Below, piece by piece: positions 43,748 to 55,419 of a stretch of DNA of 64,000 bases. The position numbers were made by a program, and so were the translations under genes. How positions within the stretch are numbered: position 1 is the stretch's first letter; the number at the start of each line of letters is the position of its first letter. The notes under the pieces were generated by a model, which was given only the letters and a program-made list of their open reading frames with translations, was not told where the DNA came from and ran no database searches. The DNA is from Budorcas taxicolor (Eukaryota > Chordata > Mammalia > Artiodactyla > Bovidae), in contig NC_068925.1 of the NCBI RefSeq assembly GCF_023091745.1, forward strand, positions 71,985,085 to 72,049,084, written 5' to 3'.

Positions 43748-43956
43748 GGACTTCTTGGTGGCTCAGACAGTAGAGTCCACCTACAGTGAAGGAGATGTGG
43801 GTTTGATCCATGGATTGGGAATGTCCCCTGCAGAATGGAATGGCTACTTATTCCAGTATTCTTGCCTGGAGAATCCCATGGACAGAGGAGCCTGGCAGGC
43901 AATAATCCATGGGGTCACAAAGAGTCAGACATGACTGAGTGACTTGTACCTCACTT
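43748..43956 (+). mobile_element. Bov-tA SINE (right arm of head-to-head pair)
   Basis: Sense copy with head GGACTTCTTGGTGGCTCAG and tail CATGACTGAGTGACTTGTAC. With its neighbour it forms an inverted repeat of about 200-bp arms with almost no spacer. Confidence 0.93.
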
Positions 43957-46308
43957 CTCACCTCAGCTTGCTAAAGCCCCTCTCTAAAGCCAGCCCCGCT
44001 TGAAGGCCCTGGAGAGGGAGTGGTCACGTTGCCCAGTGCCGGGCAGGACGTCACAAGGCCCTTGGCTTCGCCCCCTGGCTCCAGGCAGGCTCCTCTGTGA
44101 GGCTAGCCAGAGGGCCCTGTGGCTCACCTCCCTTGGGCACAGGTCCCATCACAGCGTTGCTCCAGTCACAGACGTCATTCCCCAGTGACCGCAAAGGCAG
44201 GCTACAATTTCTCCCACAGTGTGGAAACCCTAGTCTCTCTAACCCCTGGGGAAGCACTCCCAACCAGCTGGACTGAATGCTGAAGTTGGGTCGCTGGCCC
44301 ATTAAACTCCCAGCCCAGGAAGTCTATGGTGTGAGGCTTCCGTGTAATCTGTGATCAATTCTCAGGGCTGCCCAAGAAAGATATTTTATCGGTTAGACAT
44401 TAGGACTTTAATAGATGATTCTACTGAAGTTGGGTATACAAGAAGCTACCAGAGTTTAGAGACAGCCTACATCACCTGCCTTTTCCAGCAACTTAAGAAC
44501 TAGTATTACTGTTGAGAGCTTATCGTCTAGGTGGGCAAAGAAAATGGATGTGCATTAAATAAAATTGTGGAGTTCAATTAAACATTAACTGGAGTGGTGC
44601 GTGCTGATTGCAACAGGACTGTAATGTAGCTCACAGAGACAGTTCTTCGTCAGAGACTTCACGGAGTAGGGAGACCAGAGCCGGGCCTGCAGTGGGGAGG
44701 ATTCGGGTCAGTGGAAAAGAGCAGGGAGGTGCTCGGGGAAGGGGAATTGCAGCCGTAATTGCCTGTAGGGTACGCAGGAGAGGAGGCCTGGATCAACCAG
44801 AGACTATACTTTAAAGACAGGAATATAAGATTCAAGACAGGGTCAGGGGTGTGTGTATCAGGAGGCAGAAGTGGGGGCAGTTAGGAGGCACCTGTGTGCC
44901 CCAGCTCCAGGAATTTGGGCTGATGGAAATGATGGAAAGAAGGCACGGCGAGGGAGGCAGAGGACTGAGGGGCCGGGAGGGAGCTGAGGAAATTTCCAGC
45001 CATCTCTGGCCACCAGCAGGCGTGGGAGGCTGACTGGAAGCCTGAGGGAGAGCTCGTCCCTCTGGGCCCGCATCCTGCTGTGGTGGCAGGCACCCCAGCA
45101 TCCCTGCTGATCCGGGAGGCAGAAAGGTCACCTGCTGCCCTGTGTGCCCAAGGTGGCCAGCCTGTCACAGGCCCCTGGGAGCCACTGCAGGGCTGTGCGC
45201 AGGGAACGGCAAGTTGCAGCACTTCCACAAGCATGCTGAGGATAGCTGCTAGGTGCAGGGCACCTCCGGGGAACAGAGACAAGTGAGGTGGGCTTCCTGC
45301 CCTCCAGGGACCCCGTGCAGGGGAAGAAAACAGGACGCGGTGGACAGCAGTGAAGGAAGGCCGGGTGGGCTGCGTTCAGGGCTGTGGGGGAAGCAGGGAG
45401 TCCAGTCCTGACTGGAGAAGTCATCTCAAGGAGGGCTGGGCTGTGCACACCTCAGAGAGCGAATAAGAGGCGTTTGCTGCCTGGTGGAGGAGACAGGCAA
45501 GGGGACAGACAGGGAGGGAGAGATTCCAGTCAGAGAGCAAAGGGCGGTCAGGCAAGGGGGTGCAGACCTTCCGACCTTCCCACAGGAGGGTCCGGCGGCC
45601 TTGTGAGGGCGGCTGGGGATGGGACAGAGGGTCGAGGCAGATGCTGGGCCAGGAAGGGGGAAAGAAGGGCGGTGGGCACCCGGCTCCAGATGTCAGGGCA
45701 TGAAGGGGAGCCTCGGGCCCGCGGACGAGGCTGCAAACAGGAACCTCTGCTCCCAGTGTGGAACATGCTCCAATTCTGTGGGTGCATGGGGAAGGGCGTG
45801 GTGAACTCTGCCCCAGACCTGGGGTGCAGGGGGTCTGGAAAGTTATGTGCGCTGGGCTGGGTGCCTTGGGGAGGTGTGCAGGTTTCCTAGATTGAGGAAG
45901 AGGGGCTTTCAGGCTGAGGAGTCAGCATGAGACAGGGGTCGAAGCTGGAAAAGAGCCAGGCACGGGGAACAGCAGGGTGGTGTAGCCGGAGCTGTGGGCT
46001 GTGTGTGAGAGAGACAGACAGACAGACAGAGATACAGAGACCACAGGCAGAAACAGAGAGGAAGGGAGGGGAAGAGGCAGGGAAAGACAGCGAGCTTGGA
46101 GGTGAGGCCAAAAAGAGACTGGGGGCCACTGGGAGGCCTTCACCCACCCTCCCAGGGGACCCAGGCATCACTCTTAGGCAGTGAGGAGACCCGCAGCGCT
46201 CGAAGAGCTGTGTGTTAGAAAGTGGACTCTGCCTGGAGGAGAATGGAGGGAGACAGAGCCAGGAGGCAGGAAGACGTGAGGAGGCTGGGGCACTCCCAGC
46301 TAAGAGAA
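43957..46308. other. No gene seen; repeat-poor DNA, some old repeat
   Basis: 2.3 kb without recent transposons. Parts (44515-44830 and 45240-45460) have the texture of the unnamed old mammalian repeat seen at 11.9 and 27.2 kb (CTTATCGTCTAGGTGGGC; CCTGCCCTCCAGGGACC). A (CAGA)n run lies near 46013-46031. Plus-strand frame 45384-45890 (168 codons, Gly/Arg-rich) has no recognised domain. Confidence 0.4.
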
Positions 46309-46595
46309 GGAGACTTCCCTGGTGGCACAGTGGATAAGAATCTGCCTACCCACCCAGGGGACACAGGTTCGATCCCTGGTCCGGGAAGATGCCTCGGAGC
46401 AACTAAAGCGTACGAGCTGCAACTACTGCAGCCCGCTCGCCCTGGAGCCCGCGCTCCGCAATAAGGGAAACCAGCGCAGTGAGAAGCCCTTTCGCCATGA
46501 CTAGAGAGCTGCCCCTGCTCATTCCGACTAGAGAAAGCCCGCATGCAGCAATGAAGCCCCGGGGCAACCAAAGACAAATACATTTTAAAATAGAA
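46309..46595 (+). mobile_element. Long CHR-type SINE
   Basis: Sense: GACTTCCCTGGTGGCACAG, GGTTCGATCCCTGGTCCGGG, GCGCTCCGCAATAAGGG, GACTAGAGAAAGCCCGCATG and a TAAAATAG-type tail. About 285 bp. Confidence 0.88.
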
Positions 46596-48105
46596 ATATA
46601 AGAAGGTCTGTGGGGAGGGCAGGGTTCGAGTTCTGTCTCAGCCATTTTGAGTCTGAATTTTGCGGGGCGACGGCCAACAAGAGGCAGAAAACACTGGAAA
46701 TTAGGGCAGAGGTCAAGCCCCTGAGGAACACAGACTCCAAGCCCAAATGGGACGAAGAAAACCTCTAGGGGTTTCTACACCGGTCATATGCGGGGTGACC
46801 CTGGGGCAGGAAAGGCGATGTCCTGGGGAGAGACTCAGGAGGAAGGAGGGTCATTGGTGACGACACAGAATGTCACTGAACCTGGAATAATGCCGGTGTT
46901 TTAGTGTCAGAGACGTGAGGAGGGGTGGGTGTGGATACTGTTGAGTTTGGGGTGGGGGAGGGACATTGTGGGCAGGATTTCTGAGCCAGCGCCCCATGCT
47001 AAGTGGGGCACGAAAGGGCACAGAGGAAGGGCGGGGAGGCTGAGCCTCTGGGGGGCACCCAGCCCCCTGCCCCTGCTGTCACCATGACCCCGTGTATGAG
47101 CGAGTGAGTGAGGGTCCTGCTGGGGACGCAGGACTCTGGTTCTCATTACCGAACCCCACCCCCCACCACGGAAGCCCCTTTCCCACGAGCCTCGCTCGCT
47201 GTTTCCTGGTGATTCCTGGAAATAACCAGGAATAATGCGGGCTGGGACCTGGCAGGACTTCCAGGTGCATGTCCTGCCGCCCGCAGGCCGGGAGGTCTCT
47301 GAGCAGAGGGGACCTATGTCTCCCCTCTTCCTGTTCCCTGTCTGGGACAGGCCCATGTATGCCAGGGTGGCAGGCGGGCAGGCCACATGGCACTCCGTCT
47401 CTCCGGCAGGCAGGGGGTGTCCCAGATCCCATTTCTTCCCGGCAGGAACTGAGGCTCAACCTCACGGTCATGCAGACCCGTGACTGCCACAGACTTCCTG
47501 GTTGGACGCTTTCCTGGTTGGTCCAGGCAGCCCTGCAGCTCCCTGCTGCCTGTTTACCTAATCTGCTCCAAACAGATGAGATTCCCCGGGGGTGGGTTCG
47601 AGGTGAAGGGACAGGAAAGGGTTGTTCTCATCCAGACCCGCTCAGCCCACCTGTCCCAGAGTCTCTTGCATTAGCAAATGTTTTCTGGTTCCTATGGCAA
47701 CTGAATCCACACAACCCGGATTTGTTATTGTTCCAAGAGAAAAAAAGGGAAGGGCCACAGCGAGGTCTGACGTCGGTGTGCCGTCCATCAGCCAGGCAGC
47801 TGAGTCACTACCATGGTCTAGTGAGTCCACAGAGTCACCTCCCTGTGGTCTGAGGCGCCCGCTGGCCTTCTGGCTTTGGCAAGAGGCTGGTTTCTCATCT
47901 GCATGTGTCAGCAAGCGTGGGTAACTGGGCACCCTGGCGTGCTGAGTCCTGCCTTGGGCACCGCGGTGACTAGCAGGGGTAGAGAGAGGGAATTTACCGA
48001 ATGAGGAAGAGTCCTGCCCTCCGAGGTGAGAGCTCATGGGGCTGGGGACACATTCTCTGTTCTTATAGAGCACACGTGTATTTACAGCTTCGAGGGCCAC
48101 CTAGG
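46596..48105. other. No gene seen; repeat-poor DNA
   Basis: 1.5 kb of unique GC-rich sequence. Plus-strand frames at 47269-47853 (194 codons) and 47622-47924 overlap antisense frames; none has a recognised domain or exon-like context. Confidence 0.4.
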
Positions 48106-48238
48106 AGTTGATGTACATCACAGCCTTAGCCAAGTTGCCTGGTTGCTCCATGCCTCAGTCTCCTTATGTACCAGATGGGGAAGCAGGTTCTTGCTCATGG
48201 GTTGATAGGGGAGAGAAATGAGACACCTTAAAGTCCTC
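48106..48238 (+). repeat. MIR fragment
   Basis: CTTAGCCAAGTTGCCTGGTT, ATGCCTCAGTCTCCTTATGT and CCAGATGGGGAAGCAGG follow sense MIR. Confidence 0.6.
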
Positions 48239-48261
48239 CAGGACTTTAAAGTCCTCTAGGA

Positions 48262-48478
48262 AGGAGCCCCTGGTGGCTCAGGTGGTAAGAAGTCTGCCTG
48301 CAGTGCGGGAGACCCAGGTTCGATCCCTGTGTCGAGAAGATCCCCTGGAGAAGGCAACGGCAACCCACTGCAGTATTCTTGCCTGGAGAATCCCATGGAC
48401 GAAGGAGCCTGGTGGGCTGCAGTCCATGGGGTCGCAAAGAGTCAGTCACGACCAAGTGACTTCACTTTCACTTTCAAA
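48262..48478 (+). mobile_element. Bov-tA SINE
   Basis: Sense: GGAGCCCCTGGTGGCTCAGG to TTCACTTTCACTTTC. AAAGTCCTC before (near 48248) and after (48477) suggests the target duplication. Confidence 0.93.
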
Positions 48479-51091
48479 GTCCTCCAGACCCTCCTAGTTT
48501 CCACAAAGGAATCAAGAAACGTGCATTTTTCCTACTGCTGATCGGCCAGATGCTGGCCGCACATCTCGGGACCACCTGGAGGGCGAGGCAGAGGAAGCAC
48601 CCCGACTCCCTGAAAACAGGTACCAGCCCCCCTCGTCAGGCAGCCATGGGTGCAGCCGCCTCCATTCACCCCCACCAAGGACTGGAATGAGCGGCTTCAC
48701 TGGCTTAGACCTAGAAGGAAACAGCAAGAAAGTGAGCAGGTAAGCCAGAGGGGATGGGTCAGCAAGCATGTGGGGACAAAGGAGGAGCCAGGAGGCAAGC
48801 ACCCCAGAGAGACGGTGCTCTGGCCACCCAGACCTGCTCCGGTCTTCGAAGAATGCCCTCGCTCTGAGGCCGTGCTGGCCAGGAGCCTTCTGATGACAGC
48901 CTGGCCTTCTGGATAGAATTTCCCTCCAGAGAAAAGGTGTCGATGGGTGAACATGGCTCTCGGGCCCCCCTGGATGGTTGTGTCCTCACTGGGAGTGGCT
49001 GAATCAGGACGTCGGTCGTATTTATTTATGCTCGCCATGGCACGCAGGTCAGCCCTGAGCCCCGTCACCTCACAATGTCTCACCAGCACAGATTTCTAGC
49101 TTACAAAGTGGAAATTCAGCCCTTGGAATGGGATGACCACAGAAAGGAACTACCACCCAAGAGGCATGCAGCCTTCCCCCCGGGGAGTCCCATAAGACAC
49201 CCACTCTGCAGAGTCATCTGACAGCCCCCCTCTTCCTTGGCATATTCCACGCTGACCTCTGCCAGGTGCCACAGCCAGGCCAGCTGACAGCTGCCTCCCC
49301 CAGGCTGGCCCTATGCAAGGCTTTCCAAACTGGGGAGCAAGACCATAAATGAGTCATGGAATGAATTGAGTGGGTGAGGTGAGCATCCTTAATAATTAGC
49401 CAGAATCAGGTCACATGTATCAGAATGCCTCACGGGGAGTCAGGGTGAGTGTTATTAAATGCATATTATGTGTTTGTGTGTTGTATGTATGAACACACAT
49501 GTGCTACAGGGATACAGCAACAGGAAGATGGCACATTCTGACTGGGTCACTTGTGGGCATTTAATAAAGGAACAATTTATAAAGACATGGGTAGGATGTA
49601 GGGAAGTCACAAAAGCTAATGTAGGGCCAGATCTAAGAGTTGTGGGGCTTGGTTATCACCCTCAGACTTGAAGGCAGAGGTGGTTCCAGGACTTGGAGGC
49701 AGAGAGAGTGGTGTGGTAAAGGCTCAGACAGGAGCTGCGGTCACTGGCCCAGGGAGAAGGCCAGCCAGCCTGTGGCAGTCGATAGGGAATGAATACTTAG
49801 CGTCACTGCCCTGCCTCTTCCCCAGCTCCTGCTAGGCAGTCCACCAGCTGGACCCAGCAAAGCCTGAGGGCCAGCAGCCACGGACCCGGCCCACAAGTGA
49901 AAGAGACCAGGACACAGGGCATGCATGGGGTGCAGTGTAAAATGCACGTCTGACTGTGAGTCTCAGGGAATGAAGTCATAAAGACCCTGGAACCATCACT
50001 TCCAGGAAGAGGTGAAAGGTTTCTGAATAGCCCCAGGTCCGGGCTCTGGGTGGCAGCTAAGACCCATGAGGAAGGGGTTCCCTGTTCTTCCCTGCAGCTG
50101 GGACCACACCTGCCCTCCACCCCCCAAATGTGCCAGGTTGGAGATGCCCAGCAGTGGGGCTGAGCACAGCGTCCCCAGTCTGGGGCAAAGGTCACGGGCG
50201 AGGAAGGACAGGCTAGAGGAATGGTGGGGAGAGAGGAACAGAGGGCCCTGTGGTTGGGACACCCACGCCCGGCAGTGGCCTCAGCCCCTCAAGGCCAAAG
50301 GGCAGAGTTCTATTTCTGGCTCCCGTGGGAACAGGAGACAATGGTCGTCTTGCTTTCCACAGGCCTGCGGGCGGCTCGCTGCTCCTCAGCTCCGTGTGGT
50401 TGTTCTGGACTCACACAAAACCGCCTCTGAGCCTCGTTTCCACGGGCCACACTGCTGGGGGTATCACATGCCAACCCACATGTGGGGTCACATGCTGGGG
50501 ACTTCACGCCGTCATCGCCAAGTGTGACCAGACTCCAAGGCTGAGTCTCCTGACCCCTAGCACATCCTCCAGGAGCCCTCCTGACACCTACCTTTGGGTA
50601 CCCGGTTCCCAGAAGACAGACTCTTCTGGAAAGAAAATAGTTTCCTCTAATGATTTTTTCTTTTAATGACAACACTGTCTATAATAACAGAGAACTCTCA
50701 CCTCGGCCTTGCTGTTTCCTTAGGCAATAGAAAGCCACTCTGCCTTCCCAGACCTGGGTCCCTCCCGGCTTACTCATCAACACATGGAGCTAAGGTGTTT
50801 ACTTGAGAGTTAATAAGGTAGAGAGCATTTTGCCCTTTGAACAGTCCTCCTCCTTCAGAATTTCATTTCCCTCAGCCACATTCCTGGTACCGGTCAAGGC
50901 TGGACGGGAGTCTCAAGAACACAGTGAAGGTGGTGCCTGCCCAAACCGGCAGGATCTTGGGTCAGACCCTGGTGTGAGATCCTGAAAGCACCTCCCCAAG
51001 GAAATGGCTTGCCAATGTCATCCTTTTAAGTCAACCAAACAGAAAGTGGTTGCTTGAGTATTTCATCAGTCCTAACCGAGTCATTATTAAA
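48479..51091. other. No gene seen; longest repeat-poor stretch (2.6 kb)
   Basis: No recent transposon and no old repeat recognised with confidence, which is unusual for this window. Several open frames of 100-150 codons (48697-49089 minus, 50066-50527 plus, 50250-50666 plus) overlap each other in different frames and match nothing known. A conserved non-coding or exon-bearing block cannot be excluded. Confidence 0.4.
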
Positions 51092-51362
51092 CCATGCTGC
51101 TGAGTCGCTGCAGTCGTGTCCGACTCTGTGCGACCCCATAGACGGCAGCCCACCAGGCTCCCCCGTTCCTGGGATTCTCCAGGCAAGAACACTGGAGTGG
51201 GTTGCCATTTCCTTCTCCAATGCATGAAAGTGAAAAGTGAAAGTGAAGACGCTCAGTCGTGTCCGACTCTTAGCAACCCCATGGACTGCAGCCCACCAGG
51301 CTCCTCCACCCATGGGATTTTCCAGGCAAGAGTACTGGAGTGGGGTGCCATTGCCTTCTCCA
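51092..51362 (-). mobile_element. Bov-A2 (dimeric) SINE
   Basis: Antisense, both Bov-A units present. ATGCTGCTGAGTCGCTGCAG is the AGC tail. The first unit runs to TTCTCCAATGCATGAAAGTG, then the linker, then the second unit to GCCATTGCCTTCTCCA. Confidence 0.94.
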
Positions 51363-51487
51363 TAAGTTAGAGGAAAAGGAAGGAAAGTCCAAGAGGATCA
51401 GGGTTTTCCCAACATGATGCTGGTCAGTTTGGACCATGACCTGTGGAAAGCAGTGGGCCAGTGGCAATGCCTGATTAGCATCCCTTT

Positions 51488-51981
51488 CAGTTCAGTTCAG
51501 TCCCTCAGTCATGTTTGACTCTTTGCAACCCCATGGACTGCGGCACACCAGGCTTCCCTGTCCATCACCAGCTCCCGGAGCTTGCTCAAACTCATGTCCA
51601 CTGAGTCGGTGAGGCTATCCAACCATCTCATCCTCTGTCGTCCCCTTCTCGTCCCACCTTCAATCCCTCCCAGCATCAGGGTCTTTTCTAATGAGTCAGT
51701 TCTTCGCATGAGGTGGCCAAAGTACTGGAGCTTCAGCTTCAGCATCAGTCCTTCCAATGAACAACCAGGACTGATCTCCTTTAGGATGGACTGGGTGGAT
51801 CTCCTTGCAGTCCAAGGGACTCTCAAGAGTCTTCTCCAACACCACCATTCAAAAGCATCAGATCTTCAGTGCTCAGCTTTCTTTATGGTCTAACACTCAT
51901 ATCCATACATGACTACTGGAAAAACCATAGCTTTGACTAGATGGGCCTTTGTTGGCAAAGTACCATTTCTGCTCTTTAATA
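51488..51981 (-). mobile_element. BovB 3' end with 11-bp target duplication
   Basis: Antisense BovB beginning CAGTTCAGTTCAG and ending at GTACCATTTCTGCTCTTTAA. AGCATCCCTTT at 51477-51487 and 51982-51992 is a perfect duplication. Confidence 0.95.
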
Positions 51982-52344
51982 AGCATCCCTTTACTGTGTC
52001 TCGTTATTCTTCACTGCTCTGCCATGGTCCCCATGGTGCTAACTCCCTCTCCATGTCCTGCACTTCCAACCTCAGGTGGTCAGTGGTTGACGCTCTCCCT
52101 CAGTAACTTGAGAGCACAGCTCTGTCTTATTCACCTCATGTTGTCCCCACTGACTGTACCAGAGTTTGCAAAATTCTCCATGAAATATGTCTGGGGTGAA
52201 AGAATGCATTAAACATTCATTACAGCTTAGTTTAATGATGTGGGAAAAAAATTAAAGAGTTAGCTGTGGCTTTCTAAACTTATTTTTTAGCATTGAATAC
52301 TTTGATTGCAAAAAAAAAAAAAAAATCTAACACAAGCCCCCCCA

Positions 52345-52550
52345 GATAAAAGCAAAGCAGGACACCCAAATAACTTTTCCAGGTCTAACAAATAGAAATG
52401 ACAGATGTACAGTTAAGATTGAATTTCAGAAAAATAAATAACTTCAAAAGGCTAAGTATATCCCAAATATTGCATGGGGCATACTTACACTAAAAAAAAT
52501 TTTTTTCGTTTGTTTGTCTGATGTTCAGACGTAACGGGGTGCCCTGGTTG
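52345..52550. repeat. Old palindromic MITE-like element
   Basis: The two halves are imperfect inverted copies, with CAGGACACCC on the left matching GGGGTGCCCTG on the right. Around a central TAAGTATATCCCAAATATTG / CATGGGGCATACTTA, the sequence folds back. This pattern is known from an old mammalian palindromic DNA-transposon remnant that I cannot name with confidence. Confidence 0.5.
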
Positions 52551-53240
52551 TGACTGGTGGTCCTCCACTCAGGCCCGTGCACCCAAGGGCGCCCTGGGGC
52601 TGTACAGGCAGGTTGAGGACCCCTGTGTTAGGAAACACGGTCTTTCTCCCGTGCTACGGTCCTTCTCCCGCATCCGGAGCTCCTCTCCCTCTGAGCAGGG
52701 CTGACGTCTCCTTCCCAGCCCCTCTGCCTGCACTCCAGGAGTCTCCGTGGCCCTGGGCTGTGACAAATGACTGCTCTAAGAATGGGCTCGGTTTCCTGAA
52801 GCGTCAGAGTGCTGTCAGAATCATCGGAGAGGCAGACAGTGCTGGTGACAAACGGCGAAGCCAGTTCACACGACAGTTCCGAGCCCAACATAGATTTCTG
52901 CACACCTGGTTTTCACCCAGATCCTGACTTGCCCTGAGATCCTGCCGCCTGTTCTGGGAAGGCACAGGATGGAGCTGGGGTGGTTCCGCTTCCCGCTTCT
53001 TGCCCCCGGCCAGCTCCTTCCTGGGTGAACAGAGGGGGCACCACGCCCAAACCCGTGGCCCCGGCTCTGCCAGGTGGACACTGGCGGCCTCTGGGAGCCC
53101 AGAGCAGAGCTGATCAGGGGAATGGTGCATCTCCCTCTCTTCAGCAGCCCCTTTCCTGAAAAAAAAAAAAAAAAACCAGAGTGAAGGGGCTCCTGTAGAG
53201 TCACGTGAACTCCTGAATGCCTTCCAGAACTAGCTTGCCC

Positions 53241-53282
53241 TGGAGAGGGAATAGGAGGACCTGGAGAGGGAATAGGAGGACC
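53241..53282 (+). repeat. Tandem 21-bp duplication
   Basis: The unit TGGAGAGGGAATAGGAGGAC plus C is present twice in perfect tandem (second copy ends CT-side at 53282). Confidence 0.9.
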
Positions 53283-53721
53283 TCAGCGGATGCCGCCTGC
53301 TGAATTTTGCCTGCCCACCTTGAGCCCTCTTCTCGGGTAGCTAGTCCAGCGAGTGGCCTTGGTGTGGGGCAGACAGTCCTCCAGCCCCGGTGTGACCCAG
53401 ACTCGGCCCATGGGACGCTCTGCCTTGGGGCCTTGACCCTCGGGGGAGAGAAGGGCAGTTAGAAGGGATGCTTTAGCACCATTTAGGACATCACCAGATG
53501 TCCCCCTGCAGCTCTTTGGCCCCATGCTTCCCAAACACGCAGCGCTTTCTGAAAATAGAGACACGGGTGAAAATGGGGGCAGAAGTCATGAGCGTCACTT
53601 CTGGGTGGAAATGGCATTAAAATCCAGTTCCTAATTCACCACACTTCCCCCCTCTGTCACAGGAGCCAGCAGCTTTCCAGATGGTAGCCACTCCATCAGC
53701 CTGGGTCCTGGCGTGAAGACC

Positions 53722-53755
53722 ACTCAGAGAGGAGGCCCACTCAGAGAGGAGGCCC
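53722..53755 (+). repeat. Tandem 17-bp duplication
   Basis: ACTCAGAGAGGAGGCCC occurs twice in perfect tandem. Confidence 0.93.
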
Positions 53756-54057
53756 AAATAACTCCAGGTGACCTTTCGGAGCAAACACGAAAAAAACGTT
53801 TGTTGCATCAAGCCACTGAGCGGTTGGGGGGTGTTTGTTGCTGTAGTGTGGCCTCTCCAATCCTGACTGATGGCCGGGCAGTGTCCCAAACCTCCCGAAT
53901 CTCAATCACCAAGGGAGCCCACACTGAGGCATTTTCCCAAGTCCCACTCACAGGCAGATTTTGGAGATCAGCCAGGTTTGGAGACCCCCACTTCACTCCA
54001 CACTGACCCCCAGTGCACAGCTCTGAACTGTAGTGACTTGAGTGGCAGCCCCCTAAT

Positions 54058-54432
54058 ATATTGCTACACTCTAATCCCTGGAACCTGTGAAGGTTACATT
54101 ATTTCAAAGAAACATCTTTGTAGATGTAGTTAAGAATCTTCAAAGAGAAGATTAGCCAACAAGTAGGACAAGTGTCCTTATGAGGGGGAGGCAGGATAAG
54201 GAGAGAGAAGGTCCTGTGAGACAGGCAGCGAGTGCCATGTTGTGGCTACAGCCAAGGAATGCCAGCTGCCACCAGAAGCAAGACAAGCGAGGAATGATTC
54301 TCCTCTCGAACTTCAGAGGAGGATGTGGCCCCGGGGACACCGTGACTTTGGACTTCTGGCTTCCAGAACAGTGAGAGAATGCATGTCTAGTGTTTCAAGC
54401 CAGCGAGTCTGTGGCACTTTGTTACAGCTGTC
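54058..54432 (+). mobile_element. MLT1-type (MaLR) LTR, second copy
   Basis: TCTAATCCCTGGAACCTGTG, CATCTTTGTAGATGTAGTTA, GTGTCCTTATGAGGGG, ACAGCCAAGGAATGCCAGC, GACTTTGGACTTCTGGCTTC, CAGAACAGTGAGAGAATGC and GTCTGTGGCACTTTGTTACA follow the same order as the LTR at 27.3 kb. It is well diverged. Confidence 0.7.
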
Positions 54433-54900
54433 TGCGGACAGACAGTGCCCACGAATCCTCAGGGAGCTTCCAGTCTCCCAAGGGAAAATGGGGCCCTACC
54501 AGACAGGGCCGGGCAGCAGGAGCAAGCCTGACAGAGCTGGGCTGACTGCTTGGGAAACGAGCTCTGGTGGAGGGCAGGTTTGAGCAGAGGTCTGGGAGGA
54601 TCTGCCATGCAGCTTAGTAGAGACGAGGTGGGGTTCAGAAAGGGGCTGGGAAAGGTGAGGACCCCAGGATGGGGAACTGGCAGGTTCTCCAGCACAGAGG
54701 AGCAGCCCAGGCCGTGCTGGGGATCCTGAATGGAACAGGAGGGCTGGCAAACTTGGCCTGGAAACCCAAGCTGGCATTCCTTCATAGCAACGCTTATAAA
54801 GCCAGAATGATAATTTGAAAAAGTGTCTCTGATTTCAAAATAAGCCAAAATAGTTAAATTCAAAATTGTATCTTTTCCCTGACCACAACCACAAATATAT
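54433..54900. other. No gene seen; unique DNA
   Basis: Unique. The antisense frame 54459-54953 (164 codons) extends into the CA repeat and has no recognised domain. Confidence 0.4.
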
Positions 54901-54910
54901 ATATATTGTG

Positions 54911-54914
<4 letters not shown>

Positions 54915-54951
<37 letters not shown>
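54915..54951 (+). repeat. (CA)n microsatellite
   Basis: About 18 CA units flanked by TATATA on both sides, next to the tail of an antisense Bov-tA. Likely polymorphic. Confidence 0.95.
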
Positions 54952-54959
<8 letters not shown>

Positions 54960-54965
54960 TTGTAT

Positions 54966-55190
54966 AAGGTGTGCTAAGTCACTTCAGTAGTGTCCAACTC
55001 TTTGTGACCCTTTTGACTGTAGCCCGCCAGGCTCCTCTCTCTATGGGATTCTCCAGGCAAGAATACTGGAATGAGTTGCTATGCCCTCTTCCAGGGAATC
55101 TTCCTGACCCAGAGATCGAACTCAGGCCTCTTACTTCTCCAGCATTGGGAGGCAAGTTCTTCACTACTAACGCCACCTGGGAGGCCCATT
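54966..55190 (-). mobile_element. Bov-tA SINE
   Basis: Antisense. GTGTGCTAAGTCACTTCAGT tail side to CGCCACCTGGGAGGCCCA head. TTTGTAT on both sides may be the target duplication. Confidence 0.92.
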
Positions 55191-55205
55191 TGTATTTGTA
55201 TATAT

Positions 55206-55415
55206 ATTTATAGACAGCCAACTCATTGGAAAAGACCCTGACGCTGGGAAAGATTGAAGGCAAAAGGAGAAAAGGGCGGTAGAAGATGAGATGGTTGGAT
55301 AGCATCACTGATTCAGTGAACATGAACTTGGCCAAACTCCAGGAGATAGTGAGGGACAGGGTGCTGCTGTCCATGGGGTCACAAAGAGTCGGACACAACT
55401 TAGTGACTGAACGAT
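55206..55415 (+). mobile_element. BovB 3' end, about 200 bp
   Basis: Sense BovB from GCCAACTCATTGGAAAAGAC to ACTTAGTGACTGAACGATAA. It carries private changes (GAAGGCAAAAGGAGAAAAGG) that are shared with the copy at 56091-56179. Confidence 0.9.
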
Positions 55416-55419
55416 AAGA

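Larger units (their letters stand above)
52551..54050. other. No gene seen; unique DNA with small tandem duplications
   Basis: Includes an A run (53159-53174), a tandem 21-bp pair (53241-53261, 53262-53282) and a tandem 17-bp pair (53722-53738, 53739-53755). No coding domain is recognised. Confidence 0.45.

Noticed and set aside
45384..45890. 168-codon Gly/Arg-rich plus-strand frame
   Set aside because: Purine-rich unique or old-repeat DNA with few stops. No domain, no homologue recognised.
47269..47853. 194-codon plus-strand frame
   Set aside because: Overlaps frames on both strands with equal openness and contains no recognisable motif.
54459..54953. 164-codon antisense frame starting with Cys-Val repeats
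   Set aside because: The N-terminus is the CA microsatellite read on the minus strand. The rest has no domain.
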